Source of the DNA: an uncultured Acidimicrobiales bacterium
GTDB lineage: Bacteria > Actinomycetota > Acidimicrobiia > Acidimicrobiales > SHLQ01
Direction of reading: 5' to 3'
NCBI GenBank assembly: GCA_937934655.1
Contig: CALGZB010000070.1
Location: 1 to 64,000 of the forward strand
Length of the DNA: 64,000 bases
In this document: positions 1-10,791 of the stretch, piece after piece
How the letters are laid out: each line of letters starts with the position of its first letter
How positions within the stretch are numbered: position 1 is the stretch's first letter
The notes under the pieces: model-generated
What the model was told of the DNA's origin: nothing
The model's database searches: none
The model's input: only the letters and a program-made list of their open reading frames with translations
Translations under genes and position numbers: made by a program

Positions 1-1094
1 CCAACGCCGCCAATGCGGTCGCCTCGCGACACGGTGGATCCAGCCGACACCTGGATGGCGCCGTCGGCCTGGTGGCAATAGCGCGAGCTCAGCCCACCAC
101 CATGCGAAATAGCCACGGTGTTGCCGCAGCCGCCGGATGACCAACCAGCGAAGATCACTTCACCGTCAGCCGCCGCATAGATCGGAGATCCGGTCGATCC
201 GCCGAAGTCGACGCCGTTGTGCTGTGTGCTTGTGCCAGTGATTGGGTCGGTGCGAGATCCGAACGGCGAAGTAACTGGGCCCGACACCGGTCGCTGCCAG
301 CCGTTCTTGGCCGGTGGCGGTGGAGGCTCACGGAGCTTCTTAAGCTCTGCCTCTTTGGCAGCGATGAGCTTTTCGAGCTCGTCGTCTTGCTCGACGTGGT
401 CTGCTTGCTCGGCGATCCAGCGATCGAGCCGACGTTGCGCTTCGTCGAGCAGTGTTTGTTGAGTAGCTTCGCGCTCTTCGAGGATCTGGAGTTCGGCATC
501 GACCGAATCCTTGAGCGTTTTCTCCTGAACGCGAGCCTGGCGAGCAGCCGCAGTGGCGTCGGCCTGATCGGCACGGAGCTGACGCAAGTCGTCGAAACTG
601 TCATCGCGATCTTGATTGACGACGCCGAGATAGCTCACCTTGCGTGCTGACTGCACGAGATCCGAGGATTCCAGCCACACCTCGCCCGAGTCTGAGGTTC
701 CGACGAACGCATCGACGGCAAAGACCTTTGCGTTGGCGATAGCCCGTTCGATATCGGCGGCGATCTCGTCTTGACGCTCTCGGTTAGCCCGCACGAATTG
801 GCGAGCGTTGGCGAGGTCGAGCTTGACCGACTCCACGCGTGCCCGCTGCGACTCGACCGAGTCCGTCATCGCCTCGAGGACAACCCGGATCTCTTCGGCT
901 TCGGCGGTGGCGAGATCGATCTTTCCAGCGGCCTCCGCAGCCTTGGCCTGGGCTTCCTCGCGCTCGGCTTTCGCTTCGGCGATTTCGCTCTCGATTTCGT
1001 CTTCGGTCTGGGCGACCACTGACGACGTCCCGACCAGCGCGAAGCATAGACAGAGCGCGAGAGCACGCAGTAGGAGACGGATGCGTTTGGTCAT
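1..1094 (-). CDS. Secreted M23 (LytM-type) murein peptidase with coiled-coil region, 3' end off the window
   Basis: The frame runs from an ATG at 1094 to the left window edge without a stop, so the C-terminus is missing. Residues 1-29 form a signal peptide (basic start, Leu/Ala-rich core, ending near VVAQT). Residues 30 to about 255 are Glu/Ala/Arg-rich heptads predicted to be coiled coil, followed by a proline stretch (REPPPPPA). The last 90 residues are an M23 domain: PVTSPFGSRTDP, the zinc motif HNGVDFG, then YAAADGEV and SRYCHQ, which corresponds to the usual YxHL segment. The layout is that of EnvC/NlpD-type hydrolases or hydrolase activators acting on peptidoglycan outside the membrane. 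It is divergent from the HD-domain gene. M23 identity is secure; whether it is itself catalytic is not. Confidence 0.9.
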   Translation of the reverse strand, partial: MTKRIRLLLRALALCLCFALVGTSSVVAQTEDEIESEIAEAKAEREEAQAKAAEAAGKIDLATAEAEEIRVVLEAMTDSVESQRARVESVKLDLANARQFVRANRERQDEIAADIERAIANAKVFAVDAFVGTSDSGEVWLESSDLVQSARKVSYLGVVNQDRDDSFDDLRQLRADQADATAAARQARVQEKTLKDSVDAELQILEEREATQQTLLDEAQRRLDRWIAEQADHVEQDDELEKLIAAKEAELKKLREPPPPPAKNGWQRPVSGPVTSPFGSRTDPITGTSTQHNGVDFGGSTGSPIYAAADGEVIFAGWSSGGCGNTVAISHGGGLSSRYCHQADGAIQVSAGSTVSRGDRIGGV

Positions 1095-1291
1095 GAAAGA
1101 GGCGGCAACAACGGGGAAGAAGTTTGGGACTGGCGGAACACACTTATCGGGAATGAACGAACAGAAAACTCGTCCAATCCCCAACTCCAGAACCTAGTCG
1201 TTCTCACCCGCCCGCGTTCGCACGGCCAGATCCGCCCCCCGGTGCCCACAGATTTCTTTGGAGATCGCCGTTCGCCGTCTACGGTGAACCT

Positions 1292-1864
1292 ATGACCGAC
1301 ACCGCTGCGAACCCAGAAACCACCGAATCTCGGCCCACATTCAAGTCCTTTGAAGAGTCGACGAAAGAGGACTGGGAACAGATCATTCCGCACCTCGCCG
1401 TAAGCCAGGCAATGGTCGCTGACCGGGTAATCAACCTCATGGAAGCCCTCGAACACGACCATGGCGGATTCCCTGTGCACCGGCTCGAACACAGCCTCCA
1501 AACGGCCACTCGCGCCGAGCGCGATGGCCAAGACGACGAATACGTCTTCTGCGCACTCATTCATGACATTGGCGACACGCTCTCGCCGTACGATCATCCG
1601 GCCATTGCGGCGAGCATCGTGAAACCCCACGTGTCGCCGGCCAACCACTGGATGGTCCAGAACCACGGCGTGTTCCAGGGCTATTACTTCTGGGACTACA
1701 TCGGACTCGATAGCCAAGCGCGCGAAGAGTTCCGTGGCCACGAGTTCTTCGATCACACCGAAGAGTTCTGCGCCAAGTACGACCAGCTCGCCTTCGACGA
1801 CAGCTACAAGAGCAACCCGCTCGAGCACTACATCCCGCTAATCCGCGAGATCCTCACGCCTTAA
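1292..1864 (+). CDS. HD-domain protein, PhnZ/TmpB-like
   Basis: A 190-residue soluble protein. It has a His in EHSLQTA, the HD pair in ALIHDIGD, then further histidines in YDHPAI, KPHVSP and QNHGVF. This spacing resembles the mixed-valent di-iron HD oxygenases that cleave organophosphonates (PhnZ, TmpB) more than nucleotide phosphohydrolases, so an oxygenase is possible. That is a family resemblance judged by eye and the substrate is unknown. No phosphonate genes lie nearby. No clear Shine-Dalgarno precedes the ATG; an inverted repeat (GTTC-CCGT with ACGG-GAAC arms) directly precedes it. The message may be leaderless or start-occluded. The gene ends in a convergent junction that carries a palindromic repeat. 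Confidence 0.7.
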   Translation: MTDTAANPETTESRPTFKSFEESTKEDWEQIIPHLAVSQAMVADRVINLMEALEHDHGGFPVHRLEHSLQTATRAERDGQDDEYVFCALIHDIGDTLSPYDHPAIAASIVKPHVSPANHWMVQNHGVFQGYYFWDYIGLDSQAREEFRGHEFFDHTEEFCAKYDQLAFDDSYKSNPLEHYIPLIREILTP

Positions 1865-1965
1865 CTCTGGTCGTTCCGTCGCATGCTCCTCCACTCTGCG
1901 CTTCGCTAACTCCAAACACCGACACCTCGGCCTCCGCCTTCGCTCCGGCACGACACCAGACGCTT

Positions 1966-2015
1966 CCGCGGACGCGTCCACCTGGCACCAAAACCCCCTT
2001 TTGATTCCAGGCACC
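1966..2015. repeat. Dispersed palindromic element, copy 1
   Basis: The core at 1966-1997 is identical over 32 bases, in inverted orientation, to 27815-27846. It contains the palindrome GGACGCGTCC (1970-1979) followed by an imperfect hairpin, CCTGGCACCAAAA (1981-1993) pairing with TTTTGATTCCAGG (1999-2011) around a C loop. Both copies sit between two convergent genes. There is no T-run, so it is not a classical intrinsic terminator; a REP/BIME-like element is the better description. Confidence 0.75.
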
Positions 2016-2035
2016 GGGGTCCGGGGTTGGTCGGG

Positions 2036-2788
2036 TTAGACCAGCTTGGGTTCTAGGTTCTTTAGGTAGGCCTCGTCGTGTCCTGGGATTAGGTGGGCAC
2101 CGGCTGCACCTAGGGCCTGCAGCTTGGCGATGCTCTGGTGCTGTTGGTCGTCGCTGAAACCAAGAGGTGGCAACGCACCACCATGCAGCGTGCGCTCGAA
2201 GTAGGCGCAGTCTGCGCACAACACCACGGTCTCCGAGTCGAGCTTTACCTGCAGCGACTGGTGGCCTGGGGTATGGCCGGGCGTGGGGAGACACATCACG
2301 GATCCGTCGCCGAACACATCGTGCTCCCCCGACAAAGCAACCACGTCGTGTCCCAGGTCGTAGTCCTCACGACGAAACGCATTAGCCGCACTGGCTTCAT
2401 CGTCGAGCCCGGCGTCCCAATCGGCCTGTTGCACCAGCACTCGGGCATTCGGGATCTGGGCAAGGCCACCCGAATGATCAAAGTGCAGATGCGAGAGCAC
2501 CACGATGTCGATGTCGTCGGCCCCAACCTGGCGTTCATTTAGCTGCGCCTCGACCATGGCATCTGGCCCAATATCCAACGAGAAGAAGAGTTCGACGGTG
2601 TCGAGAAGTTCCCCCGGTTCCAACAGGTCCTTGTGCATTCCGGTATCGAAAAGCACCAGACCCTTGGGGTGCCGGATCAGCCACGCCGGTACCGGCAGCA
2701 CCGAAACCTCGTCTGATGCGCCCTGTTCAAAGAACGAGGTAGGCGCAGAAAGGGACCCACATGACAGAAGCTCGACAGAAATACCCAT
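2036..2788 (-). CDS. MBL-fold metallo-hydrolase, N-acyl homoserine lactonase-like
   Basis: A 250-residue cytoplasmic protein with the full metallo-beta-lactamase metal set. H100, H102, D104 and H105 are in HLHFDH, followed by the His in TPGHTPGH, the Asp in LCADCAY and the His in LIPGHDE. The compact size and the Asp bridging two metals match the AiiA/AttM lactonase family. Family membership is clear. Lactone (quorum-sensing signal) hydrolysis is only one option among many for this superfamily. It stands alone, convergent with the HD gene and divergent from purE, 67 bp away. The start ATG at 2788 gives the normal N-terminus for the family. Confidence 0.8.
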   Translation of the reverse strand: MGISVELLSCGSLSAPTSFFEQGASDEVSVLPVPAWLIRHPKGLVLFDTGMHKDLLEPGELLDTVELFFSLDIGPDAMVEAQLNERQVGADDIDIVVLSHLHFDHSGGLAQIPNARVLVQQADWDAGLDDEASAANAFRREDYDLGHDVVALSGEHDVFGDGSVMCLPTPGHTPGHQSLQVKLDSETVVLCADCAYFERTLHGGALPPLGFSDDQQHQSIAKLQALGAAGAHLIPGHDEAYLKNLEPKLV

Positions 2789-2855
2789 ATCCAGTTCTAC
2801 CCCAGATCCCTTGAGCGACGCTTAGGCTTTAAGGACGAACCTGTAAGCTCGGCCT

Positions 2856-3344
2856 ATGACTGACGTGCACGTAGGGATCGCAATGGGCAGCCAGTCCGAC
2901 TGGCCGACCATGCGGGAAGCTGCCGATATTCTCACCGAGCTGGGCGTCGCCCATGAGGCCCGAATCGTTTCAGCCCACCGCACCCCGGATCGTCTTTGGG
3001 AATACGGCACCACCGCCGTCGAACGCGGACTCAAAGTCATCATCGCAGGAGCTGGCGGAGCCGCCCACCTACCTGGGATGCTCGCGTCGAAGACGCGCAT
3101 CCCCGTTATCGGTGTGCCGGTGCAAACCAAGGCGCTGTCCGGCGTCGACAGTTTGTATTCAATCGTGCAGATGCCGCGCGGTTTCCCCGTCGCCACCATG
3201 GCAATCGGCGCTGCTGGTGCCGCCAACGCCGGGCTTCTTGCCGCTGGCATCTTGGCCATTGATGACGAAGACCTCGCCGAGCGGCTCGAAGCATGGCGAT
3301 CGGCGCTTTCCGCCTCGATCCCCCAAACACCCGTCGATGGCTAA
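2856..3344 (+). CDS. purE: N5-carboxyaminoimidazole ribonucleotide mutase
   Basis: This 162-residue protein matches class I PurE throughout. It has GSQSDWPTM at the N-terminus for the CO2/phosphate site, the catalytic histidine in [18 protein letters not shown], and [13 protein letters not shown]. It converts N5-CAIR to CAIR in de novo purine synthesis, downstream of PurK. The purK ATG lies inside its last codons (overlap 3337-3344), so the two are translationally coupled. The purA-purD-purB-purC unit lies convergently just beyond purK. Confidence 0.97.
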   Translation: MTDVHVGIAMGSQSDWPTMREAADILTELGVAHEARIVSAHRTPDRLWEYGTTAVERGLKVIIAGAGGAAHLPGMLASKTRIPVIGVPVQTKALSGVDSLYSIVQMPRGFPVATMAIGAAGAANAGLLAAGILAIDDEDLAERLEAWRSALSASIPQTPVDG

Positions 3345-4422
3345 GGCCTCGGACCCAACCGAAGCGCTCCCACTCGGCGGCGTCATCGGGGTCCTCGGAG
3401 GCGGACAGCTCGGCCGGATGTTGTCGGTCGCAGCGTCGCGCCTCGGCCTTCGATGCCATATCTTTGAGCCGGGTCAGGACCCACCTGCCGGCCACGTCGC
3501 CCACCAAGTCACCACTGCCGATTACGGCGACTCCAGTGCACTTGTCTCATTCGCGAAGTCCGTCGATGTCATCACCTACGAGTTCGAAAACGTCCCCGCC
3601 GATGCGCTCGACGAGCTCGAGTCGATCGCTCCGATTCGACCAGGCCGAAATGCGCTCGCTACCAGCCAGGACCGGATTGTCGAGAAGCAGTTTCTGGCCG
3701 ATCTGGGTTTGGGCGTCGCACCGTTTGCGCCCGTCGATGACCTCAGCTCCCTTGAGCAGGCCATCGCAACGATTGGCACTCCGGCCATCTTGAAGACGCG
3801 CCGGTTCGGGTACGACGGGAAAGGCCAGGTGCGAATCTCCAAAGACTCCGACCTTGATGCGGCACTCAGTTCCGTTGCACACGCTCCAGCGGTCCTCGAA
3901 GGCATGATCCCGTTCGATAGTGAGATCTCCGTCATCGCTGCTCGATCTACCACCGGTGAAGTCGCGTGCTTTGACCCAGGTCAGAACATACATATCGACG
4001 GAATCTTGGCCACCACGACTGTTCCCGCACCCATCAGTGACTCCGTACGCACAGAAGCGTTAAAGGCGGCGTCCCAAATCCTTGAGGCACTCGATTACGT
4101 CGGGGTACTTGGCGTCGAACTGTTCGTATCGGGCGACGACCTACTGGTCAACGAGATCGCCCCTCGAGTGCACAACTCCGGGCACTGGACCCAGAACGGC
4201 TGCGTGGTCGACCAGTTCGAACAACACATCCGTGCAGTGGCCGGATGGCCCCTAGGCAACCCGGCACGCCATAGCGATGTGGTCATGGAAAACCTGATCG
4301 GCGTCGAAATCGACGACGTAGCTGCCCTCACAACCGAGGCGGGCGTAGGCATCCACGTGTACGGCAAGGCCGAAACCAAACCAGGCCGCAAGATGGGCCA
4401 CATCAATCGTTTACAGCGCTAG
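3337..4422 (+). CDS. purK: N5-carboxyaminoimidazole ribonucleotide synthase
   Basis: A 361-residue ATP-grasp enzyme that makes N5-CAIR from AIR, bicarbonate and ATP. The start ATG at 3337 is chosen because it overlaps the purE stop by 8 nt and is followed by [12 protein letters not shown], the PurK N-terminal glycine-rich motif. Other signatures are [20 protein letters not shown] (ATP grasp), [22 protein letters not shown] and the C-terminal GRKMGHIN. An upstream in-frame extension exists but overlaps purE and is not PurK-like. Its stop overlaps the convergent purC stop by 4 nt, leaving no room for a terminator between the two purine units. Confidence 0.96.
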   Translation: MAKASDPTEALPLGGVIGVLGGGQLGRMLSVAASRLGLRCHIFEPGQDPPAGHVAHQVTTADYGDSSALVSFAKSVDVITYEFENVPADALDELESIAPIRPGRNALATSQDRIVEKQFLADLGLGVAPFAPVDDLSSLEQAIATIGTPAILKTRRFGYDGKGQVRISKDSDLDAALSSVAHAPAVLEGMIPFDSEISVIAARSTTGEVACFDPGQNIHIDGILATTTVPAPISDSVRTEALKAASQILEALDYVGVLGVELFVSGDDLLVNEIAPRVHNSGHWTQNGCVVDQFEQHIRAVAGWPLGNPARHSDVVMENLIGVEIDDVAALTTEAGVGIHVYGKAETKPGRKMGHINRLQR

Positions 4423-5306
4423 CCCGCGAGCCCGACCCCTGGCCAGTCACTAAAATCACGACCGGTAATCCGCTCGTAGCCCGCCACGTATCGCTCCCTC
4501 GTGTCGGCAAGAACCGATGCAGGAAGCGTGGGCGGTGGAGGCGTCTTGTCCCAGTCGAGGGTCTCAAGGAAGTCACGAACCGGTTGCTTGTCGAAGCTCG
4601 GCGGTGTGGAGCCCGGCTCCCACTGGTCGGCTGGCCAGTAGCGAGACGAATCGGCGGTCAGTACTTCGTCGGCAACCACAAGTTCGCCATCGACCAGCCC
4701 AAGCTCAAACTTGGTATCGGCAATGATGATGCCCCGCTCGGCGGCAAGCGCAGCTCCTCGGTTATAGAGGTCGAGAGAAATGGTTCGTGCCTGAGCGGCC
4801 AGGTCTGTACCAATGAGTTCCTCAGCCTCGGCATACGAGATGTTGATGTCGTGCTCGCCATCGGCGGCCTTCGTGGCTGGCGTGAACACCGGCTCTGGAA
4901 GTTTCGAGGACTTCAGCAAGCCAGTGGGCATCGGCGTGCCATGCATGGTTCCGCTCTCGGTGTATTCCTTCCATGCCGAGCCGGTGATGTACCCGCGAAC
5001 CACGCATTCAATCGTCAGCATCTCGGCCTTGTGCACCAGCATCGAGCGCCCCGCCAGATCTGGATCCTGCGCGCCCTCGGGAAAGTCGGCCAGATCAGTA
5101 CTGATGAGATGGCTCTCGACGCCGAGGTGGTGAAACCAGAACGATGACATTGCCGTAAGCACCCGACCCTTATCGGGAACAGTCTCGGCCATCACCACGT
5201 CGAAGGCCGACAGACGATCCGACGTCACCAACAGCAGGCGATCGTCGCCGGCGTCGTACATGTCGCGCACCTTGCCCGAGTACAGATGCCGAAGTGCGAT
5301 TGTCAT
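4419..5306 (-). CDS. purC: Phosphoribosylaminoimidazole-succinocarboxamide synthase (SAICAR synthetase)
   Basis: A 295-residue enzyme that ligates aspartate to CAIR using ATP. Visible signatures are SGKVRDMYDAG at the N-terminus, LLVTSDRLSAFDVV, ECVVRGYITGSAW, IADTKFELG and PDSSRYWP-like TADSSRYWP. The length fits the longer single-domain form. It is the last gene of purA-purD-purB-purC. A GGAGG sits 7 nt upstream of the ATG, supporting the start. Its 3' end overlaps purK on the opposite strand. Confidence 0.96.
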   Translation of the reverse strand: MTIALRHLYSGKVRDMYDAGDDRLLLVTSDRLSAFDVVMAETVPDKGRVLTAMSSFWFHHLGVESHLISTDLADFPEGAQDPDLAGRSMLVHKAEMLTIECVVRGYITGSAWKEYTESGTMHGTPMPTGLLKSSKLPEPVFTPATKAADGEHDINISYAEAEELIGTDLAAQARTISLDLYNRGAALAAERGIIIADTKFELGLVDGELVVADEVLTADSSRYWPADQWEPGSTPPSFDKQPVRDFLETLDWDKTPPPPTLPASVLADTRERYVAGYERITGRDFSDWPGVGLAG

Positions 5307-5339
5307 GGGGGAACCTCCGTGGGGTGGGTCTCAGAATCT

Positions 5340-6761
5340 TTAGAGCATGGCCCCAGGCACATAGCCTGCCGCATCAGGGAACTCTGCAAATAGCGGCGCT
5401 ACTCGCTCGAGAAACGATGCCACCTGCTGCTGCGCCGTGCCGGCCAGATCGAGCGGGTCGCCGAGGGCACCGGTAAGACCGTCGATATCCATTGGAAGAC
5501 GATCATCAGCGGCAAGCCGGGCAAACAAATCGTTGTCAGATGTTGCGTGCTGGCGCATTTCGAGCGCCACAGCTACCGCATGTTCCTTAATGGCCTCGTG
5601 GGCAGCTTCGCGGCCAGCGCCGTTCTTTACCGCGGCGACCAGAATCTTCGTGGTGGCCAAGAAAGGCAGGTACCTGTCGAGCTCGCGCTGGATAACCGCA
5701 GGGTATGCCCCGAATTCATCGAGCACCGTAATCATGGTCTCGAACAGCCCATCGAGAGCGAAAAAGGCGTCGGGCAAAACAACTCGGCGCACCACCGAGC
5801 AGCTCACGTCGCCCTCGTTCCATTGGTCGCCGGTAAGCCCGGTGGCCATGGTGAGGTGACCGCCGAGAATGGTGTGAAGGCCGCAGACCCGTTCGGTACT
5901 GCGGGTGTTCATCTTGTGAGGCATGGCTGACGAACCAACCTGGCCATCTTGAAAGCCCTCGGTGACCAGTTCGTGCCCGGCCATAAGACGGATTGTTGTC
6001 GCCAAGCTCGCCGGTGCGGAAGCCGACTGCACAAGCGCCGACACGACATCGAAATCCAGCGACCTCGGATAGACCTGGCCAACGCTGTCGAGGGTGGCGG
6101 AGAAACCAAGATGCTTCGCCACTCGATCTTCGAGTTGATCGACCTTTGTGGTGTCGCCTTCGAACAGGTCGAGCATGTCTTGCTGGGTGCCGACCGGCCC
6201 TTTGATTCCTCGCAGTGGGTACCGATCGAGAAGTCCATCGAGGCGAAGCAGCGACTGCCAAAGCTCTTCGCCCGCATTCGAAAAGCGCTTCCCAAGGGTG
6301 GTGGTTTGGGCAGCCACGTTGTGGGACCGGCCAGTGAGCGCAACCGCCGAGTAATCGTCGGCTCGCCGGGCGATGCGTGCCAGCAAGGCAATCATTCGGT
6401 CGCGGACTAACTCAAGGCTCTGTCGGACCTGAAGCTGCTCGACGTTTTCGGTGAGGTCACGCGAGGTCATGCCCTTGTGAACGTGTTCGTGCCCCGCGAG
6501 TGCGCAGAACTCTTCGATGCGGGCCTTCACGTCATGGCGGGTGCGTTCTTCTCGCACGCGAATCGAGTCGAGATCGACGTTGGTGAGGTGCTCGCGGTAG
6601 TCCTCAAGAACGCCATCGGGAACATCAACCCCCAGATCACGCTGTGCTTCAAGGACGGCCAACCAAAGCTGGCGTTCGGCGACGACCTTGTTGGTGGCCG
6701 ACCAGATGTTGACCATCTCCGCCGATGCGTACCGGGTTGCGAGCACGTTTGGAACTGACAT
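5340..6761 (-). CDS. purB: Adenylosuccinate lyase
   Basis: A 473-residue fumarase/aspartase-superfamily enzyme acting at two steps: SAICAR to AICAR and adenylosuccinate to AMP. The start is the ATG at 6761 (MSVPNVLATRYAS), 17 nt after the purD stop; the open frame continues upstream into purD but that part does not resemble PurB. Signatures are the active-site region TSRDLTENVEQ, the histidine in TGRSHNVAAQTT, and the superfamily signature SSAMPHKMNTRSTE. The purC start lies 33 nt downstream, so co-transcription is likely. Confidence 0.96.
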   Translation of the reverse strand: MSVPNVLATRYASAEMVNIWSATNKVVAERQLWLAVLEAQRDLGVDVPDGVLEDYREHLTNVDLDSIRVREERTRHDVKARIEEFCALAGHEHVHKGMTSRDLTENVEQLQVRQSLELVRDRMIALLARIARRADDYSAVALTGRSHNVAAQTTTLGKRFSNAGEELWQSLLRLDGLLDRYPLRGIKGPVGTQQDMLDLFEGDTTKVDQLEDRVAKHLGFSATLDSVGQVYPRSLDFDVVSALVQSASAPASLATTIRLMAGHELVTEGFQDGQVGSSAMPHKMNTRSTERVCGLHTILGGHLTMATGLTGDQWNEGDVSCSVVRRVVLPDAFFALDGLFETMITVLDEFGAYPAVIQRELDRYLPFLATTKILVAAVKNGAGREAAHEAIKEHAVAVALEMRQHATSDNDLFARLAADDRLPMDIDGLTGALGDPLDLAGTAQQQVASFLERVAPLFAEFPDAAGYVPGAML

Positions 6762-6778
6762 TTGGGAACGTGTCCTTG

Positions 6779-8029
6779 TTATTCGGCTGAGGCGGCGGCA
6801 GCTGCCTCGGCGATATCGGTGCGAAATTGCATGCCCGGCCAGGAGATCTTGTCGACACCGGCAAAGGCTCGTTCGCGTGCAGCAGCGATCGTTGTGCCAC
6901 TGCCGGTCACGGCCAACACCCGGCCACCGTTGACGGTGAGCTGGTCGGGCGAACCGCCGGTTCCGGCACAAAAGACGGTGACGCCCTCAAGGGCGTTGGC
7001 TTCGTCGATGCCAGCGATGTCTGAACCCTTCACCGGCGCAGCTGGATAGCCCTCGGCGGCGCAGACCACAGTGACGGTTGCATCGTCGGTGAACTCGGGT
7101 GCGGTTTCAATGTTGCCGGCGGCGGCTTCACTGAGAAGCTGCACCAAGTCGGTCGTGAGTCGGGGAAGAACAACCTGCGATTCGGGATCGCCAAAACGTA
7201 CGTTGTACTCGAGCATCTTGGGACCCTCAGGGGTCACCATGATTCCGGCGTACAACACGCCTCGGTAGTCGATTCCCATACCACGAAGGGTGTCGAGCGT
7301 GGGCTGTACGCCCTGAGTCATGATGAGATCGACAACCTCAGGAGTTGCGACCGGAACGGGAGAATAGGCACCCATCCCACCGGTGTTGGGGCCGGTATCG
7401 CCCACTCCGATTCGCTTGAAATCTTGAGCAGGTGCCAATGCAACAGCCTTGGTACCGTCGCAAATAGCGAGAATAGAAATCTCCGGACCGGTGAGTCCTT
7501 CTTCGATGACCACCGTTCGACCAGCATCGCCAAAGGCGTCGCCCGAAAGGTACGAGCGCACGGCGGCCTGTGCTTCCGCGAGATCGTGGGTAACCACTAC
7601 ACCTTTGCCGGCGGCGAGACCATCGGTCTTGACCACATAGAACTCGGGCATGGTGTCGAGGTAGGCGAGCGCAGGCTCGACCTCGGTGAACGTGCCGTGC
7701 ATGGCGGTCGGAACGCCGGCGGTTGCCAGCACTTCCTTCATCCAGGCTTTGGACCCTTCGAGCCGAGCGCCATCGGCCCCGGGCCCAAACACCAGCTTGC
7801 CTTGGGCCCGAAGCTGGTCGGCGAGGCCGTCGACCAATGGTGCTTCGGGACCAATGACAAAGAGGTCAGCGTCGATTTCGGTCGGATCGGTGTCGACCGA
7901 GCCCGGAATTCCCGGTGACCCGGGCGTAATAATGACGTCCGCGGTTCGGCCGAGAACCGATGCCAGCGCATGTTCGCGCCCACCGGAGCCGACCACACAA
8001 ACTCGCTTGCGGGTTGTGTCGGAGCTCAT
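6779..8029 (-). CDS. purD: Phosphoribosylamine-glycine ligase (GAR synthetase)
   Basis: A 416-residue ATP-grasp ligase joining glycine to phosphoribosylamine. It shows VVGSGGREHALA at the N-terminus, GPEAPLVDGLAD, KTDGLAAGKGVVV (ATP grasp), DTGPNTGGMGAYSP, YAGIMVT and NVRFGDPESQ. It lies 9 nt downstream of purA and 17 nt upstream of purB, in one minus-strand unit. Confidence 0.97.
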   Translation of the reverse strand: MSSDTTRKRVCVVGSGGREHALASVLGRTADVIITPGSPGIPGSVDTDPTEIDADLFVIGPEAPLVDGLADQLRAQGKLVFGPGADGARLEGSKAWMKEVLATAGVPTAMHGTFTEVEPALAYLDTMPEFYVVKTDGLAAGKGVVVTHDLAEAQAAVRSYLSGDAFGDAGRTVVIEEGLTGPEISILAICDGTKAVALAPAQDFKRIGVGDTGPNTGGMGAYSPVPVATPEVVDLIMTQGVQPTLDTLRGMGIDYRGVLYAGIMVTPEGPKMLEYNVRFGDPESQVVLPRLTTDLVQLLSEAAAGNIETAPEFTDDATVTVVCAAEGYPAAPVKGSDIAGIDEANALEGVTVFCAGTGGSPDQLTVNGGRVLAVTGSGTTIAAARERAFAGVDKISWPGMQFRTDIAEAAAAASAE

Positions 8030-8038
8030 GGATTGGTC

Positions 8039-9334
<1,296 letters not shown>

Positions 9335-9555
9335 TTAGTCGACTCCGTTACGGAACGACCTTAGTTCGCCCAACCCCTCGATGAGCAACCGCAAATGACC
9401 AGTTTCGAATTCGGGCACCAAGAAATAACAACACTTATTGAAAGGCACTGGTATGTGCACAAAGGTCTGGCACCTTAATGCGTCCAGAGTGACAAGTGGG
9501 GGATTTGTGGAGAATGTTGCTAAAGAGGTACCTTCGGCGAGGAACGAAGTTCTTT

Positions 9556-9564
9556 GGTAGGGAG
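9556..9564 (+). promoter_or_regulatory. Ribosome binding site deciding a GTG start
   Basis: GGTAGGGAG ends 6 nt before the GTG at 9571. This favours that start over a GTG 75 nt upstream, which has no such site. Confidence 0.6.
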
Positions 9565-9570
9565 TATCCC

Positions 9571-10734
9571 GTGGCGTACACCGCAACGAATAATGAAAAC
9601 AGGCATCACACACCGCGCATCGTGCGTCTTGGATTTGGTGCACTACTCACCGTCTTGGCCACGCTGTTCGCCTTGGCGCTGTTCAACGACGGCGACGCCG
9701 TGCAGGCCCAGGCCGGACCGAGCCCCGCCGGATGCGGCGGCGACTTCGCCAACTCCTTCGGCTCCGTAAGCTTCGACACCGTTGTCGGCGACAAGGTTCT
9801 TTCAACCTCTCCAACCTCGCAGACCTACAGCCTCGGATCACCGATTCCGGCAGGCACCTACCAACTCGCTGCAGTGAGCTACGACGGGTACACCGGCCGC
9901 GAAAGCACAACCGGTCAAGGCAACGAACAATGGGTTGCCCAGCTGCTCGACGGATCCGGAAACGTTCTGGCAACCAGCGGCACCACCGGCGATCTTGCCG
10001 ACGGCGTCTCTGAGGCCACCTGGAGCGGAGGCATTGGCGAAGTAACCGTCAACGGCACCGTCACCCAGATCCGTGCAGTGCATGCAGCCATCGGCTCATC
10101 CACCGTCAACTCGGTACGGCCAGTCTGCGTAGGCGCCCGCTTAGTCTCTGCACCACCGGAGACGACGCCTCCAACCACCGCACCGCCGGAGACCATTCCT
10201 CCTGAGACCGTCCCACCAGAAACAGTCCCACCAGCAACAGGGGCAAGCTCGATCACGGTCCAAAAAATCACCGAAGGTGACGAAGAGTTCGAAGCAACGC
10301 TCACCCTCGACTGCGGTCCGAGTGGTTCGGCCCGCGGAACCGATCGCAACCCATCAATCTCGGTCGGCGACCTTCCGGTTGGGGCCACCTGCCTTATCTC
10401 GGTCGAAGCAGACGGCGCAGCGAATATTGCGTTCAATGTCGAACCCGCATCGGTTATTCCGATCTCTGAACCCGGCAACGCCATCAGCATCACCATCCCC
10501 GCTGAGGGTCTCGACATCGTGGTCTCCATCAGCTGCATCCTCGAAGGTGGCGGTGAGGTCGACCCGGAACCACCGGCCACCACACTGCCGCCCGCACCCG
10601 AGCCAGAGCCGGAACCAGAGCCTGAACCACCAGCGCCGGAGCCCGAACCAGAACCAGCTCCTCAACCAGCCAAACAACCAGCTGACCAGGAACCGGCACA
10701 ACCTGTCGCTGCCGAGCCGGACTTCACCGGTTAG
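9571..10734 (+). CDS. Secreted protein with DUF5979-like domain and Pro-Glu-rich tail
   Basis: 387 residues from the GTG start. An N-terminal signal segment (GFGALLTVLATLFALALF) is followed by AQAG. Residues to about 190 form a beta-rich extracellular region with few charges. A Thr/Pro/Glu linker (TTPPTTAPPETIPPET) follows. Next comes a compact domain beginning ITVQKITEGDEEFEATLTL with two cysteines, similar in pattern to DUF5979-type surface-protein domains. The last 60 residues are a PEPEPEPE-type low-complexity tail ending EPDFTG. No LPxTG motif or C-terminal membrane segment is visible, so cell anchoring is unclear. Function is unknown. A run of hairpins including a strong terminator follows the stop. 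Confidence 0.75.
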   Translation: MAYTATNNENRHHTPRIVRLGFGALLTVLATLFALALFNDGDAVQAQAGPSPAGCGGDFANSFGSVSFDTVVGDKVLSTSPTSQTYSLGSPIPAGTYQLAAVSYDGYTGRESTTGQGNEQWVAQLLDGSGNVLATSGTTGDLADGVSEATWSGGIGEVTVNGTVTQIRAVHAAIGSSTVNSVRPVCVGARLVSAPPETTPPTTAPPETIPPETVPPETVPPATGASSITVQKITEGDEEFEATLTLDCGPSGSARGTDRNPSISVGDLPVGATCLISVEADGAANIAFNVEPASVIPISEPGNAISITIPAEGLDIVVSISCILEGGGEVDPEPPATTLPPAPEPEPEPEPEPPAPEPEPEPAPQPAKQPADQEPAQPVAAEPDFTG

Positions 10735-10791
10735 CCGATAGAAACAACGAGAGAGAACGAAAGAACTCGCCCACCAAATTCGAAACAAGTG

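Noticed and set aside
1095-1291. A c-di-AMP (ydaO-type) riboswitch upstream of the M23 peptidase
   Set aside because: These switches precede many actinobacterial wall hydrolases and the region is G-rich, but the conserved GGGTGAA and AACCCGACAGCT-type segments are not found.
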